Origin: Mycobacterium marseillense
GTDB taxonomy: Bacteria > Actinomycetota > Actinomycetes > Mycobacteriales > Mycobacteriaceae
Assembly (NCBI RefSeq): GCF_010731675.1
Contig: NZ_AP022584.1
Location: 2,914,001-2,978,000, forward strand
Length of the DNA: 64,000 bases
Direction of reading: 5' to 3'
Positions within the stretch are counted from its first letter, which is position 1, and each line of letters starts with the position of its first letter. Shown here piece after piece: positions 47,548-56,799 of this stretch. The position numbers and the translations under genes were made by a program. Under the pieces are notes generated by a model, which worked only from the letters and a program-made list of their open reading frames with translations, had not been told where the DNA came from and did not search any database.

Positions 47548-48869
47548 TTGAGGAACCCTTCATAGTTGCGCTGCATGAGCTGGCTCTCGATCTGCTTGAC
47601 CGTATCCAAGCCCACGCCAATCATGATCAAAACCGCGGTACCGCCGAACGGCAGATTCTGAACCGCCCCGCCGTTACCGATCTGCAAGAACAGGTTGGGC
47701 AGCACCGAGATCGCGCCGAGGTAAATCGAGCCCGGCAACGTGATCCGGCTCAGCACGAACCGCAGGTAATCGGCGGTCGGCTTGCCCGGCCGGATCCCGG
47801 GGATGAACCCGCCGAACTTCTTCATCTCGTCGGCGCGCTCATCAGGATTGAAGGTGATCGACACGTAGAAGTACGTGAAGAAGATGATCAGCCCGAAATA
47901 GATGCCGATGTAGACGGGATCGCTGGGGTCGGACAGGTAGCTGCCGACGAACTTGTCCCACCAGCTGTTGCCCACACCGCCGCTGCCGCTTCGGATCAGC
48001 TGGGTGATCAGGTGCGGGATATAGATGAGCGAGGACGCGAAGATCACCGGGATCACACCGGCCTGGTTGACCTTGAGCGGCAGATACGTCGACGTGCCGC
48101 CGTACATGCGCCGCCCGACCATGCGCTTGGCGTACTGCACCGGGATGCGGCGCTGGCCCTGCTCGACGAACACCACGCCGACGATGATGATCAGCGCGGC
48201 GATGAGCACGGCGGTGAAGATCATCCCGCCGCGGCTGTCCAGGATGGTTTTGCCCTCGGCCGGGATGCGGGCCGCGATGCCGACGAAGATCAGCAGCGAC
48301 ATGCCGTTACCGATGCCGCGTTCGGTGATCAGCTCGCCCATCCACATCACCAGCGCCGCGCCGCCGGTCATCACCAACACGATGACAACCAGCGTCAAGA
48401 TGCTCTGGTCGGCGATGATGTCGAGCGAGCAGCCCTGCAGCAGGCCCCCGTTGGCGGCCAGCGCCACGATGCTGGTGGCCTGCAGGACGGCCAGCGCGAT
48501 CGCCAGGTAGCGGGTGTACTGCGTCATCTTGGCCTGGCCGGACTGGCCTTCCTTGCGCAGCTCCTCGAACCGCGGGATGACCACCGTGAGCAGCTGCACG
48601 ATGATGCTGGCGGTGATGTAGGGCATCACCCCCACCGCGAATACGGTGAGTTTGAGCAGCGCGCCGCCGGAGAACAGGTTGATCAGCGAATAGATCTGTC
48701 CGGCCGCGCCGCCGCTGGCCTCTTTGATGCACTGCTGGACGTTCGGATAGTTGACGCCCGGGGAGGGCAACGCGGCGCCAACCCGGTACAAGACGACGAT
48801 GCCAAGCGTGAAGAGGATCTTCCGTCTCAGGTCGACTGTCCGCAGCGATGAGATGAAAGCGGAAAGCAA
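47544..48869 (-). CDS. secY: Preprotein translocase subunit SecY
   Basis: Pore-forming subunit of the Sec translocon, 441 residues with ten membrane helices. Start [39 protein letters not shown]; the plug and loops include [15 protein letters not shown] and [20 protein letters not shown] sequence ([21 protein letters not shown]). C-terminal RNYEGFLK. It heads the secY-adk-map group after a 234-base divergent gap. Orthologue of Mtb Rv0732. Confidence 0.97.
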   Translation of the reverse strand: MLSAFISSLRTVDLRRKILFTLGIVVLYRVGAALPSPGVNYPNVQQCIKEASGGAAGQIYSLINLFSGGALLKLTVFAVGVMPYITASIIVQLLTVVIPRFEELRKEGQSGQAKMTQYTRYLAIALAVLQATSIVALAANGGLLQGCSLDIIADQSILTLVVIVLVMTGGAALVMWMGELITERGIGNGMSLLIFVGIAARIPAEGKTILDSRGGMIFTAVLIAALIIIVGVVFVEQGQRRIPVQYAKRMVGRRMYGGTSTYLPLKVNQAGVIPVIFASSLIYIPHLITQLIRSGSGGVGNSWWDKFVGSYLSDPSDPVYIGIYFGLIIFFTYFYVSITFNPDERADEMKKFGGFIPGIRPGKPTADYLRFVLSRITLPGSIYLGAISVLPNLFLQIGNGGAVQNLPFGGTAVLIMIGVGLDTVKQIESQLMQRNYEGFLK

Positions 48870-48972
48870 CTCTTCCTCCTGCGCAGCCGGGGGTTTCCTG
48901 CATCACGCGCCCAACTCCCGCAGGCCAGGACGTACGGCGTCGCGCGTCGAACCGTGTACGAGACTAACAGCT

Positions 48973-49017
48973 GGTCCGGTCAGGTCCGGTCAGGGCCTTT
49001 CCGCGCCCCCTGACCGG
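48973..49017. promoter_or_regulatory. Candidate operator with three CCGGTCA half-sites
   Basis: Two adjoining direct copies of GGTCCGGTCA (48973-48982, 48983-48992) are followed by an inverted copy, so that CCGGTCAGGG (48986-48995) pairs with CCCTGACCGG (49008-49017), a 10-base perfect stem with a 12-base loop. It lies in the 234-base gap between divergent secY and the methyltransferase. A protein-binding site is more likely than a terminator here. Confidence 0.4.
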
Positions 49018-49103
49018 GCGCCGGAAAAGGCACAGGAAGCCGTCAGCCGGAGGGCGTAGAGTGCGTCTGGCTCGTTGCATTTGCTAAGTAACTTGGGAGC
49101 AGT

Positions 49104-50027
49104 ATGACACGCACTGACCAAGACAGTTGGGACTTGGCCTCGAGCGTCGGCGCCACGGCCACGATGGTCGCCGCGGCCCGCGCGCTGGCCAGCGGGGGGA
49201 CGAATCCGATCATCAACGACCCGTTTGCCGCGCCGTTGGTGCGGGCGGTCGGCCTGGATTTCTTCCGCCGCCTGGTCGACGGCGAGATCACCGAGCCCGA
49301 TTCCGACGGGGCGCCCGGAGGCGGCGCGAAGGACCTGGCGCTCGAGACCGATTCGATCGCGGTGCGCACCCGCTTCTTCGACGACTTCTTCCTCAATGCC
49401 GCCCGCGACGGGATCCGCCAGTCGGTGATCCTGGCTGCCGGCCTCGACGCCCGCGCCTACCGGCTGGGCTGGCCGCCCGGCAGCGTGGTGTACGAGGTCG
49501 ATCAGCCCAAGGTCGTCGAGTTCAAGAGCGCGACCCTGGCCAGCCTGGCCGCCGCCCCGGCCGCGGACCGGCGGACCGTCAGCATCGACCTGCGCGAGGA
49601 CTGGCCGGCGGCGTTGCGCGGCAGCGGTTTCGACGTGTCGCAACCGACGGCGTGGAGCGCCGAAGGCCTGCTGATGTACCTGCCGCCCGAGGCGCAGGAC
49701 CGGCTCTTCGACCACATCACCGCGCTCAGCGCGCCCGGAAGCAAGCTGGCCACCGAATACCACCCCGACAACGGGACGACGATGACGCAACGCGCGCGGG
49801 AGTTCAACGACAGGTGGGCCAACGTCGGCTGCGACATCGACCTGTCGGGCCTGTTCTTCGACGGCGAACGCAGCAACGTCGTCGACTACCTCACCGGCAC
49901 CGGGTGGCAGGTGACCACCCGCCCGCGGCGCGATCTGTTCGGCGACTACGGCCTGGAATTCCCCGACGACGACGGGACGGCGCAGCACCCCAACATCGTC
50001 TCGGTCATCGCGACGCTGGGCTCGTGA
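49104..50027 (+). CDS. Class I SAM-dependent methyltransferase (PPM1/TIGR00027 family)
   Basis: A 307-residue methyltransferase of the family expanded in mycobacteria (Mtb Rv0731c type). Conserved [19 protein letters not shown] near the N-terminus, SAM-site [14 protein letters not shown], acidic YEVDQPKVVEFK, and [19 protein letters not shown]. The ATG at 49104 follows GGGAG. Members resemble leucine-carboxyl methyltransferases; substrates are unproven, with lipid or small-molecule O-methylation suspected. It reads opposite to secY and ends 7 bases before the convergent GNAT gene. Confidence 0.9.
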   Translation: MTRTDQDSWDLASSVGATATMVAAARALASGGTNPIINDPFAAPLVRAVGLDFFRRLVDGEITEPDSDGAPGGGAKDLALETDSIAVRTRFFDDFFLNAARDGIRQSVILAAGLDARAYRLGWPPGSVVYEVDQPKVVEFKSATLASLAAAPAADRRTVSIDLREDWPAALRGSGFDVSQPTAWSAEGLLMYLPPEAQDRLFDHITALSAPGSKLATEYHPDNGTTMTQRAREFNDRWANVGCDIDLSGLFFDGERSNVVDYLTGTGWQVTTRPRRDLFGDYGLEFPDDDGTAQHPNIVSVIATLGS

Positions 50028-50034
50028 CCCGCGC

Positions 50035-50709
50035 CTAGCGTTCGGCGGGGGGTTTGGCCGCCGGAGCGCGCACGACCATCGGGACCGCGGGGAAACACCA
50101 CGCCATCTCCGAGCGCGACTTGCGCAGCGCGGCGGTGCCGTAGCCCCGCTTGCGATGATCGGGGTGAATCCAGATCCGCACGTTGACCTCGCCGCGGACC
50201 AGCTCGCCGAACACCATGCCGACCTTCTCACCGGAGTCGACGGCCACGAACCACGCGGCCTCCTCGTCGTCGACGCGCCCCAGGGCCGCGCTGATCTCGT
50301 CGTCCAGGCTGCCGGCGGGCCCGCCGGAACCGTCACCGGCCGCGCCGATCTCCTCGGTGCGCACGGCGAAGATGTCGCGGTCGGTCGCGGCGGAGAAGGG
50401 GCGGAGCTCCAGGGTCTCCCCCGAGCTCGCCGGACGCTCGCCGAGGGTGAAGCTCAGCTGCTTGTTCAGGTCTTCGAGTTCGGCCAGGATCTTGCGACGC
50501 GAGTCGACGGTGAGCTGATCGAACGACATGCCCATCACCGCCTCGGCGGCCAGGTGCGAGGTGTCGAGCAACCGGACGATCGCCTCCACCGCGGCCGCCC
50601 TGTTCTCTGATTCCACGATGGCGTCGGCGATTTCGTGCCGCCGCTCCACGGCTTTGGACAGAGAGTCGGCGATTTCCCGGCGGGTGGCTTTGCGGTCGTG
50701 GTCGGTCAT
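50035..50709 (-). CDS. GNAT acetyltransferase with GyrA-like helical N-terminus
   Basis: A 224-residue protein (Mtb Rv0730 type). The C-terminal half (about 100-215) is a GNAT fold: AAWFVAVDSGEKVGMVFGEL, VNVRIWIHPDHRKRGYGTAAL with the acetyl-CoA loop. The N-terminal 90 residues are a helical segment, SENRAAAVEAIVRLLDTSHLAAEAVMGMSFDQLT followed by RRKILAELEDLN, that looks strikingly like the coiled-coil segment of DNA gyrase/topoisomerase IV subunit A. Function and acceptor unknown. It is 9 bases downstream of xylB on the same strand. Confidence 0.8.
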   Translation of the reverse strand: MTDHDRKATRREIADSLSKAVERRHEIADAIVESENRAAAVEAIVRLLDTSHLAAEAVMGMSFDQLTVDSRRKILAELEDLNKQLSFTLGERPASSGETLELRPFSAATDRDIFAVRTEEIGAAGDGSGGPAGSLDDEISAALGRVDDEEAAWFVAVDSGEKVGMVFGELVRGEVNVRIWIHPDHRKRGYGTAALRKSRSEMAWCFPAVPMVVRAPAAKPPAER

Positions 50710-50718
50710 TGCACCAGC

Positions 50719-52080
50719 CTAGAACGGCGGTGGTGCCACCGCGCCACATCGGCGGTCTGCCATCTGCAGGAAGCGGTGGTAGCGGTCCTCGACCGCCGCC
50801 GCCCAGGCGGAATCGGGCTCGACAATCCGCTCGGTGCGCACCCACCGGGCGGCATCGGCGATGGTCGTTTCCAGGCCGGCCGCCATGCGCGCGAGGAAGG
50901 CCGCCCCCAGCGCGGCCCCCTCCGCCACCGCGGACACCTCGACCGGGCGCCCGGTGGCGTCGGCGATGGCCTGCAGCCACGGCCCGACCCGGGTGCCGCC
51001 GCCGGTGGCCACGATGCGCGACACCGGCGCGGCGGACAGTTCGATGAGCCGGCGCGCCACGAAGCCCGACGCCTCGTAGGCGGCCCGGCGCAGCGCGGCG
51101 GCGTCGTGGGTCAGATCCAGCGCCTCGAGCACGCCGCGGCGATCCGGGTCGTGCAACGGGCTGCGCTCACCTCGCAGGTAGGGCGACCATACCGGCACGC
51201 GGCTGGGTTCGGCGGCCGCCGGATCCGCTTGTGCCACAACGCGATCCACCCAGCCGAGGAACAGCCCGCCGGCGTTGCTGGCCCCGCCGATCTGGCTCTT
51301 GCCGGGCGTGGTGTGGGGGATGGTCCACAGCCCGGGCATCTGCCGGGCCTCGGAGATGGTCGTCCACACGATCAGCGTGGTGCCGCACATCACCAGCACG
51401 TCGCCGTCGCGGTCGGCGCCGGCCACGATCTGTTCGCACAGCGCGTCGATGGCACCGGTGGCCAGCGCGGCGCCGCTGCCGCGCACCTGCCCGACGACGG
51501 CCCCCATGCTTTCCACCCGCGGCATCTGCTCGACGCGCGCGCCGCGCTCGGCACACGCGTCGGGGTCCCAGCCGGTCCCGTCGAACAAGGGGAACGCCGT
51601 GGCGGCGGTGGCGATGTCGATCACCGCGTGGCCGGCCAGTGCGTGGTTGGCCACCGCGGGCGCGGGCCAGTAGCCCGCGGCGGCGGGCGCCTGCGCGGCC
51701 GTCCACCGCAAGAACTCCGCGGCCTCGCCGAGCGCGGGCAGCGGCTGCGCGTCCCCGCCGGGGGTGCGGCCGCGGGCGTCGCCGTACAGCAGGCCCGGGG
51801 CGATCGGCGTGCCCGTGTCGTCGACGGCGGTCATCGACGGCACCATCGCCGAGACGGCCACCGCCGCGGCGTCGGTCCGCTGTGCCAGTTCGTTCAGGGC
51901 CGCCGACGGCCCCCGCCGCCACGCCTCGTCGGCGTCGTGCTCCAGCCGGTCGGCGGCCGGGACCCGCAGTTCGTGGGGGATGCGCACCCGCGCCGTCACG
52001 TTGCCGTCGGCGTCGGCGGCTATCGCCTTGACCGCGGTGCTGCCGACGTCGATGCCGATTGTGACGTCTTTGCGTGACAC
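50719..52080 (-). CDS. xylB: FGGY-family carbohydrate kinase (xylulokinase-like)
   Basis: A 453-residue sugar kinase (Mtb Rv0729 type). The N-terminal ATPase fold starts VSRKDVTIGIDVGSTAVKAIAAD, MVPSMTAVD and GLLYGDARGRTP follow, and the C-terminal domain has VLVMCGTTLIVWTT and IVATGGGTRVGPWLQAIADATG. The GTG at 52078-52080 is favoured; another lies three codons upstream. Substrate specificity within FGGY kinases cannot be read from sequence. Only 30 bases separate it from the divergent serA2-like gene, so their promoters must overlap. Confidence 0.85.
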   Translation of the reverse strand: MSRKDVTIGIDVGSTAVKAIAADADGNVTARVRIPHELRVPAADRLEHDADEAWRRGPSAALNELAQRTDAAAVAVSAMVPSMTAVDDTGTPIAPGLLYGDARGRTPGGDAQPLPALGEAAEFLRWTAAQAPAAAGYWPAPAVANHALAGHAVIDIATAATAFPLFDGTGWDPDACAERGARVEQMPRVESMGAVVGQVRGSGAALATGAIDALCEQIVAGADRDGDVLVMCGTTLIVWTTISEARQMPGLWTIPHTTPGKSQIGGASNAGGLFLGWVDRVVAQADPAAAEPSRVPVWSPYLRGERSPLHDPDRRGVLEALDLTHDAAALRRAAYEASGFVARRLIELSAAPVSRIVATGGGTRVGPWLQAIADATGRPVEVSAVAEGAALGAAFLARMAAGLETTIADAARWVRTERIVEPDSAWAAAVEDRYHRFLQMADRRCGAVAPPPF

Positions 52081-52110
52081 GGGCGTCACCGTACGCCAGC
52101 ATTGGCATTC

Positions 52111-53100
52111 GTGACGTCCAAACCGCGCGCCTTGGTGACGGCCCCGCTGCGGGGGCCGGGCTTCGCCAAGCTGCGGGAGCTGGCCGACGTGATCTATGAC
52201 CCCTGGATCGAGCAGACCCCGCTGCGCATCTACACCGCCGAGCAACTGGCCGACCGGATCGCGCGCGAAGGCGCCGAAATCGTGGTGGTGGAAAGCGATT
52301 CGGTGGGCGGCCCGGTGTTCGACCGACGGGAGCGGGCCCTGATTGCCGTAGCCTCCACCCGCGGTGACCCCAACAACGTCGACATCGCCGGGGCCACCTC
52401 GGCCGGCATCCCGGTGCTGAACACCCCGGCCCGCAACGCCGACGCCGTCGCCGAGATGACGGTGGCGCTGCTGCTGGCCGCCACCCGCCACGTGCTGCCG
52501 GCGGACGCGGACGTGCGCAGCGGCAACATCTTTCGCGACGGCAGCATCCCCTATCAGCGCTTCCGCGGCGGCGAGATCGCGGGTCTCACCGCCGGACTGG
52601 TGGGCCTGGGCGCCGTCGGCCGCGCCACGCGGTGGCGGCTGTCCGGGCTGGGCCTGCGGGTTATCGCGCACGATCCGTACAACCCCGACGCGCGGCACGG
52701 CCTCGACGAGCTGCTGGGCGAGGCCGACATCGTGTCCCTGCACGCGCCCGTCACCGACGACACGGCGGGCATGATCGGCGCCGGCCAGTTCGCGGCCATG
52801 CGCGACGGCGTGGTCTTCCTCAACACCGCCCGGGCCCAGCTGCACGACACCGACGCGCTGGTCGACGCCCTGGTCGCGGGCAAGGTGGCCGCCGCGGGCC
52901 TCGATCACTTCGTCGGCGAATGGCTGCCGGCCGACCATCCGCTGGTGGGGATGGAAAACGTCGTGCTGACACCGCACATCGGCGGTGCCACCTGGAACAC
53001 CGAGGCTCGGCAGGCGCAGATGGTTGCCGACGACCTCGAGGCGCTGCTGAGCGGCGCCACGCCCGCCCATATCGTCAACCCGGAGGTGCTAGGGCCATGA
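52111..53100 (+). CDS. serA2: D-2-hydroxyacid dehydrogenase (SerA2-like)
   Basis: A 329-residue NAD-dependent D-2-hydroxyacid dehydrogenase (Mtb Rv0728c type). Substrate half first, then Rossmann motif GLVGLGAVGRATRWRL, with the catalytic Arg (NTARAQLHD), Glu/Asp region and His in VLTPHIGGATWNTEA. It lacks the regulatory domain of phosphoglycerate dehydrogenase SerA. GTG 52111 preferred over a TTG three codons earlier. Its stop overlaps the aldolase start (ATGA). Confidence 0.85.
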   Translation: MTSKPRALVTAPLRGPGFAKLRELADVIYDPWIEQTPLRIYTAEQLADRIAREGAEIVVVESDSVGGPVFDRRERALIAVASTRGDPNNVDIAGATSAGIPVLNTPARNADAVAEMTVALLLAATRHVLPADADVRSGNIFRDGSIPYQRFRGGEIAGLTAGLVGLGAVGRATRWRLSGLGLRVIAHDPYNPDARHGLDELLGEADIVSLHAPVTDDTAGMIGAGQFAAMRDGVVFLNTARAQLHDTDALVDALVAGKVAAAGLDHFVGEWLPADHPLVGMENVVLTPHIGGATWNTEARQAQMVADDLEALLSGATPAHIVNPEVLGP

Positions 53101-53759
53101 CGTCCGTGAAATCCGTGGAGAACGCCGAGACCGCGGTGCTGGATGCGGCCAAGGACATGCTGCGGCGGGGCCTGGTGGAGGGCACCGCCGGCAACATCTC
53201 GACGCGCCGCCCCGACGGCAACATCGTCATCACCCCGTCGTCCGTCGACTACCGCGACATGCAACTGGACGACCTGGTGCTCGTCGACGCGGACGGCTCG
53301 GTGCTGCGGGCGGCCGATGGCCGGTCGCCGTCGTCGGAGATGCAACTGCACCTGGCCTGCTACCGGGCCTTCGACGACATCGGCAGCGTCATTCACAGTC
53401 ATCCGGTGTGGGCCACCATGTTCGCCATCGCCCACCAGCCGATCCCGGCCTGCATCGACGAGTTCGCGGTGTATTGCGGCGGGGACGTCCGGTGCACCGA
53501 CTACGCCGCGTCCGGAACCCCCGACGTCGGCACCAACGCGGTCGCCGCGCTCGAGGGCCGCGCCGCCGCGCTGATCGCCAACCATGGGCTGGTGGCCGTC
53601 GGGCCTCGGCCGGACAAGGTCCTGCACGTCACCGCTCTCGTGGAACGCACCGCCCAAATCGTGTGGGGCGCACGGGCTCTCGGCGGACCGGTACCGATCC
53701 CTGAGGACGTCAACAACAACTTCGCCGCGGTCTACGGCTACCTGCGCGCGAACGCATGA
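53097..53759 (+). CDS. fucA: Class II aldolase/adducin-family protein (fuculose-phosphate aldolase-like)
   Basis: A 220-residue zinc aldolase (Mtb Rv0727c type). LVEGTAGNISTRRPDGNIVITPSSVDYRD, the zinc ligands in VIHSHPVWAT and ALIANHGLVAVG, and PSSEMQLHLACYR with catalytic Glu are intact. It cleaves a sugar or ketose phosphate to DHAP and an aldehyde in the family; the actual substrate is unknown. Overlaps the previous and following genes by four bases each (ATGA), so all three are coupled. Confidence 0.85.
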   Translation: MTSVKSVENAETAVLDAAKDMLRRGLVEGTAGNISTRRPDGNIVITPSSVDYRDMQLDDLVLVDADGSVLRAADGRSPSSEMQLHLACYRAFDDIGSVIHSHPVWATMFAIAHQPIPACIDEFAVYCGGDVRCTDYAASGTPDVGTNAVAALEGRAAALIANHGLVAVGPRPDKVLHVTALVERTAQIVWGARALGGPVPIPEDVNNNFAAVYGYLRANA

Positions 53760-54706
53760 CGCAACGTTTGCGGCTCGGCCGCGCGAGTGTGGCGCGGGTG
53801 GTGGAACTCCGATTCTCGTTGGGCACGACCGCTTTTCCCCGGACCCCGGCGTCGGTGTGGCCGGACAATGCCGACTTGCTGGTGCCCGACTTCTTCGATC
53901 CCGACACCGATCAGTTGCACATCGCGATCCAGAGCTGGGTCATTCGGGTCGACGGCCTGACCGTCGTCGTGGACACCGGCGTCGGCAACGATCGGCTGCG
54001 CCCGCACATGCCGCCCCTGGATCACCTCGACACGGCCTTCCTGAGCGCGCTCGAATCGGCGGGCATCGACCGCGGCGCCGTCGACGTCGTGGTCAACACC
54101 CACCTGCACTCCGACCATGTCGGCTGGAACACCATGCTCGACAACGGCGCCTGGGTGCCGACCTTCCCCAATGCCCGGTATCTGCTGCCCGCCGCTGACT
54201 ACCGCCACTTCGAGCCCGACGGGCCCGCGGCGCGCGCAACGCCGCGCACCGCGGGCGAGGCCGCCCAGCAGCGCGGCGACCAACTGGTGTTCGCGGACAG
54301 CGTGTTACCCATCGACGCTGCCGGACAGCTGATCCGGTGGTCGGACGACTACCGAATCAGCGATTCGCTGCGGCTGCGACCCGCCGCCGGGCACACGCCG
54401 GGCTCCTCGGTGCTGTGGCTGGATGCGGGCCAACCGAGCGTGTTCGTGGGTGATCTCACGCACAGCCCGCTGCAACTGCGCCGACCCGGCGAGGCGTGCG
54501 CGTTCGACGTCGACGCGGACGCGGCCGCGCAAACCCGCCGCCGCATCTTCACCGAGGCCGCCCAGGCGAAAGCGGCGGTGATACCCGCGCACTATCCCGG
54601 CCGCGGCGGCGCGACGATCCGCGCGGTCGAGGACCGATTCGACGTCGATCAATGGTTGGACACCGGATCCCTCCCGACGCCCTCGGGCACGCCGCCTCAG
54701 CGCTGA
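53756..54706 (+). CDS. Metallo-beta-lactamase-fold hydrolase
   Basis: A 316-residue MBL-fold protein. Metal site HLHSDH in VVVNTHLHSDHVGWN, further His in GHTPGSSVLWL, and VFVGDLTHSPLQL and AVIPAHYPGRG supply the remaining ligands. N-terminal 40 residues precede a strand [17 protein letters not shown]. Likely a lactonase or thioesterase-type hydrolase; a lactone intermediate of the neighbouring sugar pathway is a reasonable guess. Ends with a 10-base tail-to-tail overlap with the alcohol dehydrogenase. Confidence 0.82.
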   Translation: MTQRLRLGRASVARVVELRFSLGTTAFPRTPASVWPDNADLLVPDFFDPDTDQLHIAIQSWVIRVDGLTVVVDTGVGNDRLRPHMPPLDHLDTAFLSALESAGIDRGAVDVVVNTHLHSDHVGWNTMLDNGAWVPTFPNARYLLPAADYRHFEPDGPAARATPRTAGEAAQQRGDQLVFADSVLPIDAAGQLIRWSDDYRISDSLRLRPAAGHTPGSSVLWLDAGQPSVFVGDLTHSPLQLRRPGEACAFDVDADAAAQTRRRIFTEAAQAKAAVIPAHYPGRGGATIRAVEDRFDVDQWLDTGSLPTPSGTPPQR

Positions 54707-55929
54707 TCGATCCCGACCTTCACCGCGCCGCTGGCGCCCTGATCGGCGAGCGCCGAAAACGCGTCGCGCCAACGCTCTAACGCGAAGGTGTGGGTGAGCA
54801 TGGGTCGCAGGTCGACGCGTCCGGCGCCGGCCAGGTCGAGGTAGTGGGCGATGGCGTGCTTGCGTTGCCCGTCGACCTCCTCGACGCCAAAGGCATTGGA
54901 GCCCACCAGGGAAACCTCTTTGAAGTAGAGCGGGCTGTCCTCCCAGCGGCCGGGCGCGTGGACGCCGGCCTTCACCAGGGTGCCTCGCGCGCGCAGGACC
55001 CGGACGCCCACCTCGAAGGTCTCGGGCTTGCCGATCGTGTCGTAGACGACGTCGACCGCGCCGGGGTGGGCCATCGGCAGACCCAGCAGCGGCCGGCGCA
55101 ACCGACCCCCGCCCCACCCGGCGAGCTCCTCGATGAGGGCCGGACGCGGCTCGTGCGCAAGGACTTTGGCGGCGCCGAACCGGCGGGCCAGCTCGGCCTG
55201 GGCGTCGAATCTGGCCACGACGGCCACGGCTACCTCGGGATACAGCGCCCGCAGGATGGCGAGCGCGCACAACCCCAGCGAGCCGGCCCCGTACACCAGC
55301 GCCGAGCCCGCGCGGGGCGGCGGATGGCGGGTGATCGCGTGCAGGGACACCGAGAACGGGTCGGCGAACACGGCCATCTCGTCGGGAACCGAGTCCGGCA
55401 CCGCGAACAGCATGCTGTCGTGGGCGGGCATCAATTCGGCGTAGCCGCCCGTCACGTCGGCCGAGACACCGGTGTGGATGCCCGGGCTGAGGTCGCCGTC
55501 GGCGAAGCTCCAGCACAGGCTGTAATCGCCGGCCTCGCACGCCGGGCAGGGCGGCTCGATGCCCCGCGGCCCGCAGGACAGCCACGGGTTGAGCACCACC
55601 CGCTGCCCCACCCGCAGGCCCCGCGCCTTCGGGCCCAGCGCCACCACGTCGGCCACCACCTCATGGCCCATGACTTGCGGGAATGAACAGAACGCGGACA
55701 TGGCGTTGTCGGCGTCGCCCTCGCCGAAGTCCATCAGGATCTGCTTGGAATCCGACCCGCAGATGCCGGTCAGCCGAGGCCGGGTGAGCACCCAATCCTC
55801 GTGCGGCAGTTGCGGTTCCGGCACCTCGCGCAGCGCGGTCGGGGTGTGGGCGAGGTTGCGGGTCAGCGCGTTGGCGTTGCGGGGCACCTCGACGGGCTCC
55901 GGTGGGACGCCGTAGACCAGGGCCCTCAT
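54697..55929 (-). CDS. Zinc-dependent alcohol dehydrogenase (MDR family)
   Basis: A 410-residue medium-chain dehydrogenase. Catalytic zinc ligands Cys (TGICGSDSKQ), His-Glu (VMGHEVVADV) and the structural-zinc cysteines in CGPRGIEPPCPACEAGDYSLC are visible, with the NAD site VYGAGSLGLCALAIL. It is longer than usual because of an N-terminal extension and a loop at GGGRLRRPLLG. The start overlaps the SDR stop (ATGA, 55926-55929), so the SDR and ADH are a coupled pair. Confidence 0.85.
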   Translation of the reverse strand: MRALVYGVPPEPVEVPRNANALTRNLAHTPTALREVPEPQLPHEDWVLTRPRLTGICGSDSKQILMDFGEGDADNAMSAFCSFPQVMGHEVVADVVALGPKARGLRVGQRVVLNPWLSCGPRGIEPPCPACEAGDYSLCWSFADGDLSPGIHTGVSADVTGGYAELMPAHDSMLFAVPDSVPDEMAVFADPFSVSLHAITRHPPPRAGSALVYGAGSLGLCALAILRALYPEVAVAVVARFDAQAELARRFGAAKVLAHEPRPALIEELAGWGGGRLRRPLLGLPMAHPGAVDVVYDTIGKPETFEVGVRVLRARGTLVKAGVHAPGRWEDSPLYFKEVSLVGSNAFGVEEVDGQRKHAIAHYLDLAGAGRVDLRPMLTHTFALERWRDAFSALADQGASGAVKVGIDQR

Positions 55930-56702
55930 GGGGGCGCCAGCCCCGCCGCCCCGGCGATGAACGCGTCGAGGTCGGAGTTCTTGGCGTCGATGACCGCCTG
56001 CATGTCGGGCAGGTAGTGCTCAAACGTCTCGCTGCCCAGGGCCGCGACGATCCCGTCGGCCACCTCGTCGGCGGCGACCTTCGGCCCTTGGTAGAGCGGT
56101 TCCTCGCTGCCCGGGTGATCCCAGATCTCGGTGTCCACCGGGCCCGGCTCGATCAGCTTCACCGAGATCGGGCTGCCGTGCAGGTCTATGGCCATCGCCT
56201 CGCTCCAGCCGCACAGCACGAACTTGCTTGCGCAGTAGGCGCTTTCGTGGATGATTCCGAGCCGCCCGCCGACACTGGACACGTTGACGATCATGCCCGA
56301 TCCGCGCTCGCGCATCCGCGGCAACAGCGCCAGCGTCAGCCGCATTGGGGCGAAGAAGTTGACCCGCATGACGTCGTCGACCTCGTCGGGGTCCAACACG
56401 GTGACCGGCCGCCGCTTCGGGGTGGCGGCGTTGTTGATCAGCACGTCGATGCCGCCGAGCTCGTCCCAGGCGGTCGCCGCCAGGTCGCGCAGTGCGGAGG
56501 TGTCGGCCAGGTCGGCGACCCACATCGCCGATGCCGGCGAGGCGCGCCGGCAGTCGGCCAGCACCTCGGCCAGCCGGTCCCGGCGGCGCGCGATGAGCCC
56601 GACCACCGCGCCCGCGCCGGCCAGCCGCCGGGCCAGGGCCGCGCCCAATCCCGACGACGCGCCAGTGATGAGCACCCGCTTGCCCGCCGGCTCGTACGCC
56701 AT
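55926..56702 (-). CDS. Short-chain dehydrogenase/reductase
   Basis: A 258-residue classical SDR with cofactor motif [21 protein letters not shown], active Ser (VNVSSVGG) and YxxxK in [11 protein letters not shown]. The ATG at 56700-56702 is chosen at the normal N-terminus. The frame runs open further upstream across the divergent methyltransferase, which is ignored. Likely acts with the neighbouring ADH on alcohol or keto lipid substrates. Confidence 0.87.
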   Translation of the reverse strand: MAYEPAGKRVLITGASSGLGAALARRLAGAGAVVGLIARRRDRLAEVLADCRRASPASAMWVADLADTSALRDLAATAWDELGGIDVLINNAATPKRRPVTVLDPDEVDDVMRVNFFAPMRLTLALLPRMRERGSGMIVNVSSVGGRLGIIHESAYCASKFVLCGWSEAMAIDLHGSPISVKLIEPGPVDTEIWDHPGSEEPLYQGPKVAADEVADGIVAALGSETFEHYLPDMQAVIDAKNSDLDAFIAGAAGLAPP

Positions 56703-56799
56703 CAGTAAAGGTTGCCGCGAATCGCGGGAAGCGTACAGTGGGGGAAGCTTGTTATATCGGCTAAATATTAGATTGACTACCTCCGATAGGGGCACCACC

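Noticed and set aside
48973-49017. 10-pair hairpin read as a terminator
   Set aside because: It lies between divergent gene starts, where no transcript ends are expected, and no T-run follows.
52081-53070. Upstream in-frame extension of xylB by about 330 codons
   Set aside because: Overlaps the divergent serA2-like gene; the kinase fold starts at 52080.
56703-56799. Exact -35/-10 assignment for the methyltransferase operon promoter
   Set aside because: The region is A/T-rich and surely holds a promoter, but several overlapping hexamers fit equally badly, so no site is called.
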